NCBI GenBank assembly: GCA_900102065.1
Contig: FMVK01000004.1
Span: 62,001-126,000, forward strand
Origin: Lachnospiraceae bacterium XPB1003
GTDB lineage: Bacteria > Bacillota > Clostridia > Lachnospirales > Lachnospiraceae
Reading direction: 5' to 3'
DNA length: 64,000 nucleotides
Below are positions 35,236 to 43,719 of this stretch, in pieces (position 1 is the first letter of the stretch; the number at the start of each line of letters is the position of its first letter). The translations under genes and the position numbers were made by a program. Below the pieces are notes generated by a model that was not told the DNA's origin, searched no databases, and saw only the letters and a list, made by a program, of their open reading frames with translations.

Positions 35236-35640
35236 TCATCTGACATGCTGTGAGGCATCGGTCGTGCTAAGATTGGAATCTGTCGCAAATTTCTTTTCAA
35301 TGAATTCCTGATAGTCTACGTGTTCTGCATCATTAAACGATACTGTGACGAATGGTATACCATCACTTGTATATTGGATTTGTTGATTTTTTTTTACCGG
35401 CTGTTCCTCAAGACAAGTAGTATGATCATATCCGTCGATGATTTCATCAATTCTTTTATCGGATGCTGAAGGGATAATGTCCTCGGGTGCAATCGCAGCC
35501 GTCTGTTCGGTTGATTCTGCGACTATGGCTGCCTCGTCAGAACTCTTGTTATCTGTAGGATTCTGTGTGCCGCATCCTGTTGCGAATGTTGCGGTAAGTG
35601 CTGTAACCAATAATAACTTTTTAAAATCTCTGATTTTCAT
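35236..35640 (-). CDS. Small lipoprotein of unknown function
   Basis: A 134-residue predicted lipoprotein. The signal peptide KKLLLVTALTATFATGC ends at Cys23, followed by a Ser/Thr/Glu/Ala-rich linker and a short domain (about residues 60-125) with YTSDGIPFVTVSFNDAEH. No family was recognised. AAAGGAGC precedes the ATG. Its signal-peptide segment is almost identical in DNA to that of the next lipoprotein upstream, indicating a local duplication. Confidence 0.7.
   Translation of the reverse strand: MKIRDFKKLLLVTALTATFATGCGTQNPTDNKSSDEAAIVAESTEQTAAIAPEDIIPSASDKRIDEIIDGYDHTTCLEEQPVKKNQQIQYTSDGIPFVTVSFNDAEHVDYQEFIEKKFATDSNLSTTDASQHVR
35568..35622 (+). repeat. Duplicated lipoprotein signal segment, copy 1
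   Basis: 55 bases that match 36958-37012 at 53 positions by eye. It covers the signal-peptide core and the lipobox of the 134-residue lipoprotein. Sequence outside the segment diverges quickly. Confidence 0.85.
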
Positions 35641-35707
35641 TTTTTGCTCCTTTTTGATCTGATCTAATTGTTAAGATTGTTTTGTATGTTTGTGTAAAAA
35701 CCATATC

Positions 35708-37030
35708 TTACTCAAAGATATTCAGCTGGTAAGGAAACAGCTTGAATTCATCTGTGGTAGTATCATTGTATTTTGCATAGAAATCTCCTGATACCTCATC
35801 CAGCATCATAGGACCGTAGTATTTCTCAAATACTATCTTTTTATTTGCCAGGCTTTTTTCAGTTACAGTTTCGGCAGCGTCTTCGTTGAAATGTATCACG
35901 TAAAGAGTAGAATCTGTACTGTTATCTTCTCTGGTTGAAAATACAACATATTCACCGTTCGTAGAAACATACATCTCTTCATAGCCTTTATAGCCGGCAT
36001 CGGTTATATCATATCTGACTTCCTTATATACTCCGTTACTGTCAGGGGCTACGCGGACGATCCCATTATCGGTGGAATAGATGACAGCTCCCTGGCGATA
36101 GGTGATATTACGATATCTTTCGGGAGTCTGAGCAAACTTATCGAGAGTATGATCTCCGTTAACGTCAGGATCGATAAATGCCAGTCCATTTTCTATGGGG
36201 TCGGATGTATCATTCTGATTGCTTATCATGCTTTGCATTTCTAATCTTTCATATTCCTGGTGCGTAAGTTTGGGATAGTCATTGGGATCTTCGGTATATG
36301 CGACGATCAGTCTTCCGTCATAATTTGTTCCAACAAGGGTGACAGAAGTATGATGATCATATTCTTCGATGACCTCGCTTTCTCTGCCGTCTGAGTAGGC
36401 TGCCATGATCTTTGTCGTAAAATCGGGATTGAAATTATATCCGCAGGAACATATTGACTTGTCATCAATGGTCACATACATTGCGCTTCCATCGGCAGCG
36501 AAGGCGGCATTGCCCCAATAGTTCCATTTTTTGTCGATGTCAAATTTGAATTCGCTGTAATCATTTTCGCTAATACTGTAAAAGTAACCTGTTACATCCT
36601 GAGATGTGAAACCTGATGCTATTCCGAATCCCTCTCCGGGATAGACCTCGGGGATGAAAGAAAAACTGCAGTCAGGTACCGATAAATGATTTATTACGTT
36701 TTCTTTATCGCTGTCGTAAACAAAGAATTCAGTTGAGTCATTTTTAAAATCGTAATCTACTGCGACATAAAGGTTATCGCCGATGAGTTCGATGATGTCT
36801 GCATCAGGAAATGCTTCTCTTACAGAAGCTGGATTTCCGCTAATGGGGGTTGAAGGAACAACCGGTGGTGTAGAAGTTCTTGTAGGAACTGTAGTCTCAC
36901 TTGCTTCGCTTGTTGCAACCGCGCTTTGATCACCTGCCGGTGTGGCAGAGGGGGTAGTGCCGCATCCTGTTGCGAATGTTGCGGTAAGTGCTGTAACTAA
37001 TAACAACTTTTTCATATCTTTTGTTTTCAT
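35708..37030 (-). CDS. Secreted lipoprotein, beta-propeller-like, unknown function
   Basis: A 440-residue predicted lipoprotein with lipobox FATGC (Cys23) and a Ser/Thr/Pro-rich linker to about residue 70. The mature part has recurring strand-rich units, such as LYVAVDYDFKNDSTEFFVYD, AMYVTIDDKSI and YVVFSTREDNSTDSTLYVI, which suggest a beta-propeller resembling DUF5050- or TolB-like proteins. No catalytic motif is evident. An AAGGGAGA site precedes the ATG. The signal segment is shared with the 134-residue lipoprotein downstream. It may sense or display at the cell surface, but this is a guess. Confidence 0.7.
   Translation of the reverse strand: MKTKDMKKLLLVTALTATFATGCGTTPSATPAGDQSAVATSEASETTVPTRTSTPPVVPSTPISGNPASVREAFPDADIIELIGDNLYVAVDYDFKNDSTEFFVYDSDKENVINHLSVPDCSFSFIPEVYPGEGFGIASGFTSQDVTGYFYSISENDYSEFKFDIDKKWNYWGNAAFAADGSAMYVTIDDKSICSCGYNFNPDFTTKIMAAYSDGRESEVIEEYDHHTSVTLVGTNYDGRLIVAYTEDPNDYPKLTHQEYERLEMQSMISNQNDTSDPIENGLAFIDPDVNGDHTLDKFAQTPERYRNITYRQGAVIYSTDNGIVRVAPDSNGVYKEVRYDITDAGYKGYEEMYVSTNGEYVVFSTREDNSTDSTLYVIHFNEDAAETVTEKSLANKKIVFEKYYGPMMLDEVSGDFYAKYNDTTTDEFKLFPYQLNIFE
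36958..37012 (+). repeat. Duplicated lipoprotein signal segment, copy 2
   Basis: Matches 35568-35622 with two mismatches by eye. It covers the signal peptide and lipobox of the 440-residue lipoprotein. Confidence 0.85.
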
Positions 37031-37065
37031 ACTGTCTCCCTTAAAGTTTATTATCTTATTTTTTA

Positions 37066-37087
37066 CTTTTCGAAAAGATCCGGATCT
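37066..37087. promoter_or_regulatory. Two abutting perfect 12-base palindromes upstream of lipoprotein gene
   Basis: CTTTTCGAAAAG (37066-37077) and AGATCCGGATCT (37076-37087) share two bases. They lie 36-57 bases before the start of the 440-residue lipoprotein on the minus strand, a normal place for operators. No T-run follows, so termination is unlikely. The binding factor is unknown. Confidence 0.35.
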
Positions 37088-37194
37088 GGGCGGAAACGAT
37101 GTTATCTACATGTTTGTCAGATTCTGTTCGGTCATTTCTGTATCGCTCCGTATGTTTAATATACGGATGCAGGATGACATATTTATGGGAGAAA

Positions 37195-37323
37195 ATGAAA
37201 ATCTATTTCGAAACGAAATTTGATCAGAGATTCACCGGTATGATCGGAGTGATGGAAGAGATATTGAAGTGGCCGGAAATAAAGCCTTTCAGATATCGCA
37301 GTGGATCCTGGAAGTGTGCTTGA
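37195..37323 (+). CDS. Possible small protein (42 residues) overlapping the holA 3' end
   Basis: An ATG with GGGAG 4 bases upstream opens a 42-codon frame with codon use like neighbouring genes. The product begins MKIYFETKFDQRFTGMIG and has charged and aromatic residues throughout. It overlaps the end of holA by 35 bases on the opposite strand. A hairpin (CCGTAT/ATACGG at 37148-37166) lies just upstream. It could be a genuine small protein, a remnant of a longer gene, or chance. No family was recognised. Confidence 0.35.
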   Translation: MKIYFETKFDQRFTGMIGVMEEILKWPEIKPFRYRSGSWKCA

Positions 37324-38329
37324 TGATGAGTCTCTCTACGGCAAGCTTTTGATCCATGGAACCCGATTTGATCTGCTGCTGAACTTCCGCACAATCTTTC
37401 AGAAATTCCTGAAGGTCATATTTGGAGAAGCGTGCGGCAGCACGAGCGCGCTGCTCGGCGGCATAGGGCTTGCATCCGAGCTTGTCGGCAATGTCGTTTG
37501 TTTTGAATCCTGCAGATAAAAGTTCTTTTACCATCAATATGGCGTTGAACTGTTTGTAGAGAAGAGAAAGGATTCCGAATACCGATGCCTTGTTACGGAT
37601 AAGATCGTAGTAGGAATCCAAAGCGGCATGCTGATCCTTATCGGTCATTGCATTAACCAGAAGGAAAACATTATCTTCAAGTCTTGTACTTACCAATGCA
37701 TTAACATCATCTTCGGTGATCTCTTTTCTGTCACCGGTATAGCAGATGAGTTTTTCAAGTTCATTTGTAACGGTTGCCATATCGCTGCCTGTCTTTTCTA
37801 TGAACAGATCATAGGTTTTCTGTCGGATGGCTTTACCGTTCTTTAGAATGATCGCTACAACAGCATTCTGAAGATCTTTATCTTCGAGTTTGTTATAGGC
37901 AATAAGTCTTCCTTTTTCTTCCGCGGCTTTACAGATGGATTTCCTTTTATCTATCTCATTTTCGGAAAAGATGATGAAAGTAGTAGAGGGAAGTGTGGCC
38001 AAGTATTTTGCAAACTGTTCGTTTCCGTTTTTAAACCATCCGCTTCCTTTAACCGTGATAAGTCTCTTATCGGCAAAAAAGGGCATTGTATCGGCAGAGG
38101 CTGTGATCTTTTTGAAGAGTTCGTCCGAACTTAAGGAAATGCCGTCATATCTTGAATGATTCATTTCGGCATTGTCAGGCATGAGAGCTTTTTCAAGCAT
38201 GTTAAAATACGTATCCCTTACGTACGGATCATCGCCGTAAAGAATATACAGATTCTTAAGATCTCCACTCTTGATATCAAGGGGGACCCAATTGACTGCG
38301 GATTCTTTTTTTCCTGCTTTAAATGCCAT
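37289..38329 (-). CDS. holA: DNA polymerase III delta subunit
   Basis: The clamp-loader subunit that opens the sliding clamp. It has 346 residues, a normal length. Family segments are LKNLYILYGDDPYVRDTYF (about residues 20-38), MPFFADKRLITVKGSGWF, LATLPSTTFIIFSENEIDKR and the C-terminal IADKLGCKPYAAEQRARAA. The open frame extends another 72 codons upstream, but the ATG at 38329 gives the expected N-terminus, and the extension lies beyond the divergent promoter. No strong ribosome site precedes the chosen start. Confidence 0.92.
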   Translation of the reverse strand: MAFKAGKKESAVNWVPLDIKSGDLKNLYILYGDDPYVRDTYFNMLEKALMPDNAEMNHSRYDGISLSSDELFKKITASADTMPFFADKRLITVKGSGWFKNGNEQFAKYLATLPSTTFIIFSENEIDKRKSICKAAEEKGRLIAYNKLEDKDLQNAVVAIILKNGKAIRQKTYDLFIEKTGSDMATVTNELEKLICYTGDRKEITEDDVNALVSTRLEDNVFLLVNAMTDKDQHAALDSYYDLIRNKASVFGILSLLYKQFNAILMVKELLSAGFKTNDIADKLGCKPYAAEQRARAAARFSKYDLQEFLKDCAEVQQQIKSGSMDQKLAVERLIIKHTSRIHCDI

Positions 38330-38400
38330 AACGTGGGTTATTTTATCACATACGCTCAAGTATATAAATTCCAAACACCGAACTAAACGCTGAGTGATTA

Positions 38401-38409
38401 TGGTATAAT
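38401..38409 (+). promoter_or_regulatory. Extended -10 promoter of the YolD-like gene
   Basis: TGGTATAAT is a consensus extended -10 (TG at 38401-38402, TATAAT at 38404-38409). The start codon is about 42 bases downstream. Confidence 0.6.
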
Positions 38410-38451
38410 AATACCGACCTAAAGTCTTATTTTTTTGCTTTGGAGCATGAT

Positions 38452-38658
38452 ATGACAGATGATGAATTATTTGAAAAAATGCTGACGATGGAGCATCCGG
38501 TATCAAAAAAATATCCGCAGATGTCCATGGAAGACAGATCTGCACAATTTGCTCCCTTTGCGGCTCTTACCGGTCTTGATGAGACCATGGACAGGGCCGA
38601 CAGAGATATGGCTGAAAAGATGAGTACGAAACATAATTATGAAAGTGAGGATTTTTAA
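38452..38658 (+). CDS. YolD-like small protein
   Basis: A 68-residue protein with the segment KYPQMSMEDRSAQFAPFAAL, typical of short Firmicute proteins usually found before a Y-family DNA polymerase and classed as YolD-like. Here no such polymerase follows. Instead the TAATG overlap joins it to a DUF1653 protein. The ATG at 38452 has GGAG 5 bases upstream; a TTG at 38440 is also in frame. The function is unknown; the family context suggests DNA damage or tolerance. Confidence 0.75.
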   Translation: MTDDELFEKMLTMEHPVSKKYPQMSMEDRSAQFAPFAALTGLDETMDRADRDMAEKMSTKHNYESEDF

Positions 38659-39248
38659 TGCGTAAGGATCCCAGACCTTTTGAAAAATATCATCATTTCA
38701 AAGGCCATGATTACCAGATACTGGCATTGGCAAAGGATGCATCATACGATCGTGATATGGTGGTTTATCAGGGGCTGTATCCTCCGTATCAGATATATGT
38801 TCGCGAACTTTCCGAGTTTATGAGCGACGTGGATAAGAATAAATATCCCAACGCAAAGCAAAAAGAGAGATTTGCATTGATCACAAGGACCATGCCCTTT
38901 GCTGATCCTTCGGCACCGGCAGAAGAAGCTCATGTAACAAATGATTTGCAGGGTATACGTAAAAACGAAGAAAGAACCGAAACGGTAATCGCTCCGGAGC
39001 CTATAACAAATCCGGATGCTGGTAAGGTTAATCCTGCTCTTATGCGATTTCTTGATGCGGAAGAGGTCGATGATAAGCTGCGCGTCTTATTCGAGATCAA
39101 AGATGAGATCACTCCGGAGATCTTAACACCAATGGAGATCTCAATGGGAATGGAAGTATCGGATGATACTGTTGATAAGCGCGTAGCAATGATAAAACAT
39201 ACTTTGAGTACCAGACAGCAGTTTGAAAAGAACAGATTAAGGAACTGA
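38658..39248 (+). CDS. DUF1653-containing protein
   Basis: A 196-residue protein. The N-terminal part (about residues 8-75) is a DUF1653 domain: YHHFKGHDYQILALAKD, MVVYQGLYPPYQIYVREL and FMSDVDKNKYP. The C-terminal part (about 120-196) is a second conserved unit with NPALMRFLDAEEVDDKLRVL and ending in ST-x-x-x-FEKNRLR, common in Lachnospiraceae homologues. Translation is coupled to the YolD-like gene (TAATG). No enzymatic motif is visible. Confidence 0.8.
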   Translation: MRKDPRPFEKYHHFKGHDYQILALAKDASYDRDMVVYQGLYPPYQIYVRELSEFMSDVDKNKYPNAKQKERFALITRTMPFADPSAPAEEAHVTNDLQGIRKNEERTETVIAPEPITNPDAGKVNPALMRFLDAEEVDDKLRVLFEIKDEITPEILTPMEISMGMEVSDDTVDKRVAMIKHTLSTRQQFEKNRLRN

Positions 39249-39301
39249 AAAGAAGCAGTGATTAAGATCCGGAAACGGATTTAAAGAGAGGAATATATAC
39301 A

Positions 39302-40180
39302 GTGAAGATTTCAGAAATATATAAAGACGGACATCCCACATTATCATTTGAGGTTTTTCCGCCCAAGACCAGTGAAGTGTACGACAGTGTTGTAAAGGCA
39401 ACGAATGAGGTTGCGGCTCTCAAACCTGATTTTATGAGCGTAACCTACGGTGCGGCAGGAAGCACAAGAACATATACGACTGCCATCGCTTCCAATATAG
39501 AAAAGAGCGGTGTTACTGCTCTGGCGCATCTTACCTGTGTTAACGCTTCGGAAGAATCTTTAAAAGAGCAGCTTGAGTCATTAAGCGAGAATGGAATACA
39601 TAACATACTTGCATTACGAGGAGATCTTCCTGCAGGAGTAGAGAGTACAAGCGACTGGGTATTCAAGCATGCAAGTGAGCTGATCCCGATCATTAAGAAA
39701 TACGGGGATTTTTGCGTCGGATGTGCATGCTATCCCGAAAAGCATCCGGAGTCAAAGGATATAAAAGAGGATATAGAAGGTATCCGAAAGAAGGTTGATG
39801 CAGGGTGTGAATTCCTGACAACACAGATGTTTTTTGATAATGCTCTGTTTTATAACTACATGTATCGACTGAGGGAAGCGGGGATAACGGTTCCTGTGAC
39901 GGCAGGTATAATGCCTGTGACACGTGCCAAGCAGATGGAGAGGATCATCTCTTTATCTCAGGCTTTCATCCCCCGGAGATATGTGGCGATACTCGACAGA
40001 TACGGAGATAAACCGGAGGCACTTAAACAGGCGGCGATAGCTTATGCTACAGATCAGATAATAGATCTTCTTGCAAACGGTATCGAGCATATACACATAT
40101 ATACTATGAATAAGGCTGATGTGGCACAAAAGATCCAGGAGAATCTTTCGGATATCATTCCTTCCTGCAAGAAATCCTGA
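39302..40180 (+). CDS. metF: Methylenetetrahydrofolate reductase
   Basis: Reduces 5,10-methylene-THF to 5-methyl-THF, the methyl donor for methionine synthase. It has 292 residues and the flavin-dependent bacterial fold: FEVFPPKTSEVYDSV near the start, FMSVTYGAAGSTRTYT (about 45-60), ILALRGDLPAG (about 105-115) and TTQMFFDNALFYNYM (about 180-194). The GTG start follows GAGAGG. It belongs functionally with metH and glyA further along, although other genes lie between. No separate iron-sulfur partner gene is adjacent. Confidence 0.94.
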   Translation: MKISEIYKDGHPTLSFEVFPPKTSEVYDSVVKATNEVAALKPDFMSVTYGAAGSTRTYTTAIASNIEKSGVTALAHLTCVNASEESLKEQLESLSENGIHNILALRGDLPAGVESTSDWVFKHASELIPIIKKYGDFCVGCACYPEKHPESKDIKEDIEGIRKKVDAGCEFLTTQMFFDNALFYNYMYRLREAGITVPVTAGIMPVTRAKQMERIISLSQAFIPRRYVAILDRYGDKPEALKQAAIAYATDQIIDLLANGIEHIHIYTMNKADVAQKIQENLSDIIPSCKKS

Positions 40181-40191
40181 GAGACAGATAT

Positions 40192-42393
40192 ATGATAAAA
40201 AATGCAAGGATCAAAGATGCTCTCATAGGTGTCGTGATCGCGTTCGTGTCTATCCCCATCTCAATGGGATATGCGATGATCGCAGGGCTTCCTGCGGTCT
40301 ACGGACTCTATGGATCGGTCCTTCCGATATTGTTTTTCGGGCTCATCAGCTCATCCCCGCGTTTTGTATTCGGAGTAGACGCGGCTCCGGCTGCGCTTAC
40401 CGGGGCGTTTCTTGTGACGATCGGAGTAGAGCCTTTTTCCGAAGAGGCACTTTCTGTCATACCTTCGCTGACATTTCTTACGGCTCTTATCCTCTTGGCA
40501 TTTACGTTGATCGGTGCTGACAGGCTTACACGTTTTGTATCTTCTCCCGTAATGGGCGGATTCATAAGCGGAATCGGTGCGGAGATAATCCTAATGCAGG
40601 TTCCAAAGCTTTTTGGAGGAAATGCCGTGCATGGTGAGCTGTTTGTGCTTATTCCCGCAATAATCCGGGAGACGGATTCCTTCAATCTCTTATCCCTGAT
40701 TCTGGGGATATCAACGATAATAATAATCCTGTTCTTTAAGAAAAAATCCCCGCTTATTCCGATGACTGTTATTCTGATGGCGCTTGGAGCAGTGCTTGCT
40801 GTTTTTACGGGGATAACGGATATGGGAGTGAAACTTCTTGAGGCTCCGTCCCCGGGAATGTTTGGGCTTGTTATCCCGGATATCTCCAAAATCCTATCCT
40901 ATCCGGATGAGTTTTTTACCGCTGCTTTTACCATTGCGCTTGTCGTGACTTCGGAGACTCTTCTGTCCACAAGGAGCTTTGCATTGAAAAGAGGAGACCG
41001 GATAAACGGAAGAAGAGAACTGGAAGCATATACAGCTGCAATGTTCTCAGCAGCGATATCCGGATGCTGTCCGGTAAACGGATCTGTTTCAAGAACAGGT
41101 ATCGCAGATCAGTATAAAGTCTCGTCACAGCTAATGTCCATAACGGCATCGGCAACCATGGTGCTCATTTTGCTTTTTGCAACTCCGCTGATCGGATGGA
41201 TGCCGGTCCCGGTGTTAACCGGTATCGTTATTTCGGCTCTTTTGGGTATAATCGAGTTTGGACTTGCAAGGCGACTGTTTAATACCGCAAAGAACGAGTT
41301 TGCGATTTTTGTGTCCGTAGCCCTTGTGGTATTACTATTCGGAACAATGTTCGGAGTTATAGCCGGAGTCATACTTTCTTTTATCAGCTATATAGTTAAG
41401 ATTTCGGGATCTTCAAAAGTGTTTTTGGGATGTATTCCGGGTGAGGAAGGTTTTTTCAGCATAGGCAGATATAAGGGTGTCAGACAGATCAGGGGAGTTG
41501 TGATATACAGATTTCAACATCCCCTGTTCTTTGCCAATGCTATGGAGTTTCAAAAAGATATAGAGGAAGCGGTAACGGATGAAACAAAAGTCGTGATCGT
41601 GGATGCAGGTAATATCAGCAGTATTGACGTTACGGCAGCGGAATATCTCCTGAAGATCTATGAAAATATGAAAGAAAAGGGGATAAGGTTTTTTCTTACT
41701 GAACATTCAGGTGAATTAAATGATGCGCTTCATGAATACGGATGTGGTGTGATGCTTTCGGAATGGGCGGTGCTTCCTAAGATCGAGCTTGCTTTGCGGG
41801 CATGCGGAATATGCGAACCCTATACTCTTGACGGAAAGGAAGATGAGCCTTACGAGCTGACCGATACATCTTCTTATGGCGCACGCTCTGCTTTGGCTTT
41901 GTTTGAGTGGGCCTTCGGACAGGATGCCGAGAACAGGATGAGGGAACTTGCCGATGATTACGTGAAGGAAATGATGCTGTCTTCAGAGGGAATCGAGCCT
42001 GAAGCTATGCCGGGAGAAGCGATCAGAAAGAGACTGATACCGGTCTGGGGACTCATGGATGAAGAATGGTTTCTCGATATAGTGGAAATGCGTGTGGCGG
42101 AATATGCTAAGAATCTGAGTCATGATGCGGATGTTAATTCCAGACTTGACCGGATAGAGATGGCGCTCGCACAGTATCATGCTTATATAGACAAGAGGTT
42201 TTCGGAGTCTGATGAAAGTCTTATTGCTGATCTTATCAGGCTGCGAAGGAAGAGAGAACTTGAATTCAAGACAAGAGATCCCGAAGCTTATGAGATATAC
42301 CGTGCAGAGAGACATGAACACAGGAACAGGCTCAGAGAGAAGTATCCCAGACTTCTTGCTAAGATAGACAAAGTAAGGGATGAACTCAAGTGA
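40192..42393 (+). CDS. SulP-family anion transporter with STAS domain and C-terminal extension
   Basis: A membrane transporter of 733 residues. Residues about 1-420 carry 10-12 hydrophobic segments and SulP signatures (IPISMGYAMIAGLPAVYGLY and later the GCCPVNGSVSRTG loop). A STAS domain follows (about 430-535, VIVDAGNISSIDVTAAEYLL). The final 180 or so residues are an extra helical, charged region with no recognised domain, ending in an R/E/K-rich coiled segment. Substrate could be sulfate, bicarbonate or another anion. It begins 11 bases after metF, so the two genes are likely cotranscribed. Confidence 0.87.
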   Translation: MIKNARIKDALIGVVIAFVSIPISMGYAMIAGLPAVYGLYGSVLPILFFGLISSSPRFVFGVDAAPAALTGAFLVTIGVEPFSEEALSVIPSLTFLTALILLAFTLIGADRLTRFVSSPVMGGFISGIGAEIILMQVPKLFGGNAVHGELFVLIPAIIRETDSFNLLSLILGISTIIIILFFKKKSPLIPMTVILMALGAVLAVFTGITDMGVKLLEAPSPGMFGLVIPDISKILSYPDEFFTAAFTIALVVTSETLLSTRSFALKRGDRINGRRELEAYTAAMFSAAISGCCPVNGSVSRTGIADQYKVSSQLMSITASATMVLILLFATPLIGWMPVPVLTGIVISALLGIIEFGLARRLFNTAKNEFAIFVSVALVVLLFGTMFGVIAGVILSFISYIVKISGSSKVFLGCIPGEEGFFSIGRYKGVRQIRGVVIYRFQHPLFFANAMEFQKDIEEAVTDETKVVIVDAGNISSIDVTAAEYLLKIYENMKEKGIRFFLTEHSGELNDALHEYGCGVMLSEWAVLPKIELALRACGICEPYTLDGKEDEPYELTDTSSYGARSALALFEWAFGQDAENRMRELADDYVKEMMLSSEGIEPEAMPGEAIRKRLIPVWGLMDEEWFLDIVEMRVAEYAKNLSHDADVNSRLDRIEMALAQYHAYIDKRFSESDESLIADLIRLRRKRELEFKTRDPEAYEIYRAERHEHRNRLREKYPRLLAKIDKVRDELK

Positions 42394-42461
42394 ACATATA
42401 TATATAAATGTCATAATGTTAATGGGGATCCGATGATCATTGTAGAAAGGAACATGTACAG

Positions 42462-43628
42462 ATGAGAAAAAAGGGTATATCGGTGTTAAGACTCCTTGGA
42501 ATGGCGGTCGCATCTCTCTGTATATACAGCTGTATTGCTGTAAAGGGAGAAGCCGCGGAAACAGGCAGATATATAGCGGAGGATGTTCTTTCACCTGAAG
42601 TGGAGACTGAGATCACGGAAAGGATAGCCTCCATGAGTCTTCATGAAAAAGTCTGTCAGATGATAGTCTGCTATCCGTCGCAGCTTGCGGGAGTAAAGAA
42701 TGTGACGGAAATGAATGATACCATGGAACAGATGCTTGAGCTGCTTCCTGTGGGAGGAGTGATCCTTGATAAGACAAACATTAAGAATAAAGCTCAGGTT
42801 GCGAAGTTCATATCGGATATGCAGGAGCATTCGGATATAGAGCTTCTTACCATGTGTGATGAAGAAGGAGGAAGAGTTGCAAGACTTTCGGGCAGTGTTG
42901 GGACCACGCGTTTTCTGCCAATGCTTTCCTATGAGAGTGCTGGAACACCGCAGGCTTATCTTAATGCAAAGGTTATTGCTTCGGATATGAGTGCATTGGG
43001 ATTTAATATGGATCTGGCTCCTGTTGCTGATGTCTGGTCCAATCCGGAAAATAATGTTATAGGAGACAGGGCATACAGTAAGGATTTTGATAATGCATCG
43101 GTGCTCATACCGGCAGCTGTAGCAGGCTTTCATGATGGGGGCGTGGCATGTACACTCAAGCATTTCCCCGGACATGGCGATACCTATGAGGATTCGCATG
43201 AACAGCTTCCTGTTATCTGGAAATCGTTGGAAGATCTTCAAAACGGCGAATTTAAGCCATTTGTATCCGGGATCAATGCAGGGGCTGACTGTGTTATGAT
43301 CGCTCATATACTTGCGCCGAAGGTTGATACTGTGCCCGCTTCTCTTTCAAGTGTGTTTGTTACGGGGATACTCAGACAGGGGATGGGATATAACGGAGTT
43401 ATAATCACAGATTCTCTCGAGATGAAAGCTCTGACCGACAATTATTCTACTTCAGAGATCGCTGTATATGCTGTTAATGCGGGAAATGATATACTCCTGT
43501 TGCCTGCAGATCCGGCGGAAGCTGCAGCGGCGATAGAAAATGCTGTTTTGACCGGAGTATTTCCGGAAGAGAGGATAGATGAGAGTGTATATCGTATCTT
43601 AAGGCTCAAAGCCAGATTCAGGGAGTAA
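42462..43628 (+). CDS. Secreted family 3 glycoside hydrolase (beta-N-acetylhexosaminidase/NagZ-like)
   Basis: A 388-residue exported GH3 enzyme. A signal peptide spans about residues 1-27. The family shows MCDEEGGRVARL (about 127-138), the NagZ His-containing motif KHFPGHGDTYEDSHE (about 236-250) and the catalytic Asp in VIITDSLEMKALTD (about 311-324). NagZ-like enzymes remove terminal GlcNAc from muropeptides or from glycans. Extracellular location suggests peptidoglycan turnover or nutrient glycan use. No C-terminal GH3 domain is present. AAAGGA precedes the ATG. Confidence 0.9.
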   Translation: MRKKGISVLRLLGMAVASLCIYSCIAVKGEAAETGRYIAEDVLSPEVETEITERIASMSLHEKVCQMIVCYPSQLAGVKNVTEMNDTMEQMLELLPVGGVILDKTNIKNKAQVAKFISDMQEHSDIELLTMCDEEGGRVARLSGSVGTTRFLPMLSYESAGTPQAYLNAKVIASDMSALGFNMDLAPVADVWSNPENNVIGDRAYSKDFDNASVLIPAAVAGFHDGGVACTLKHFPGHGDTYEDSHEQLPVIWKSLEDLQNGEFKPFVSGINAGADCVMIAHILAPKVDTVPASLSSVFVTGILRQGMGYNGVIITDSLEMKALTDNYSTSEIAVYAVNAGNDILLLPADPAEAAAAIENAVLTGVFPEERIDESVYRILRLKARFRE

Positions 43629-43640
43629 GCTTACCGATGT

Positions 43641-43651
43641 TATGATATAAT
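43641..43651 (+). promoter_or_regulatory. Extended -10 promoter of chemoreceptor gene
   Basis: TATGATATAAT is a consensus extended -10, about 69 bases before the chemoreceptor ATG. No clear -35 was found. Confidence 0.6.
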
Positions 43652-43719
43652 CAAGCGTCAGGTAAAATGGACAGTTGCGAAAAAGATCATTAAGCCGGCA
43701 TAGAGTGAAAGGAATAAAT

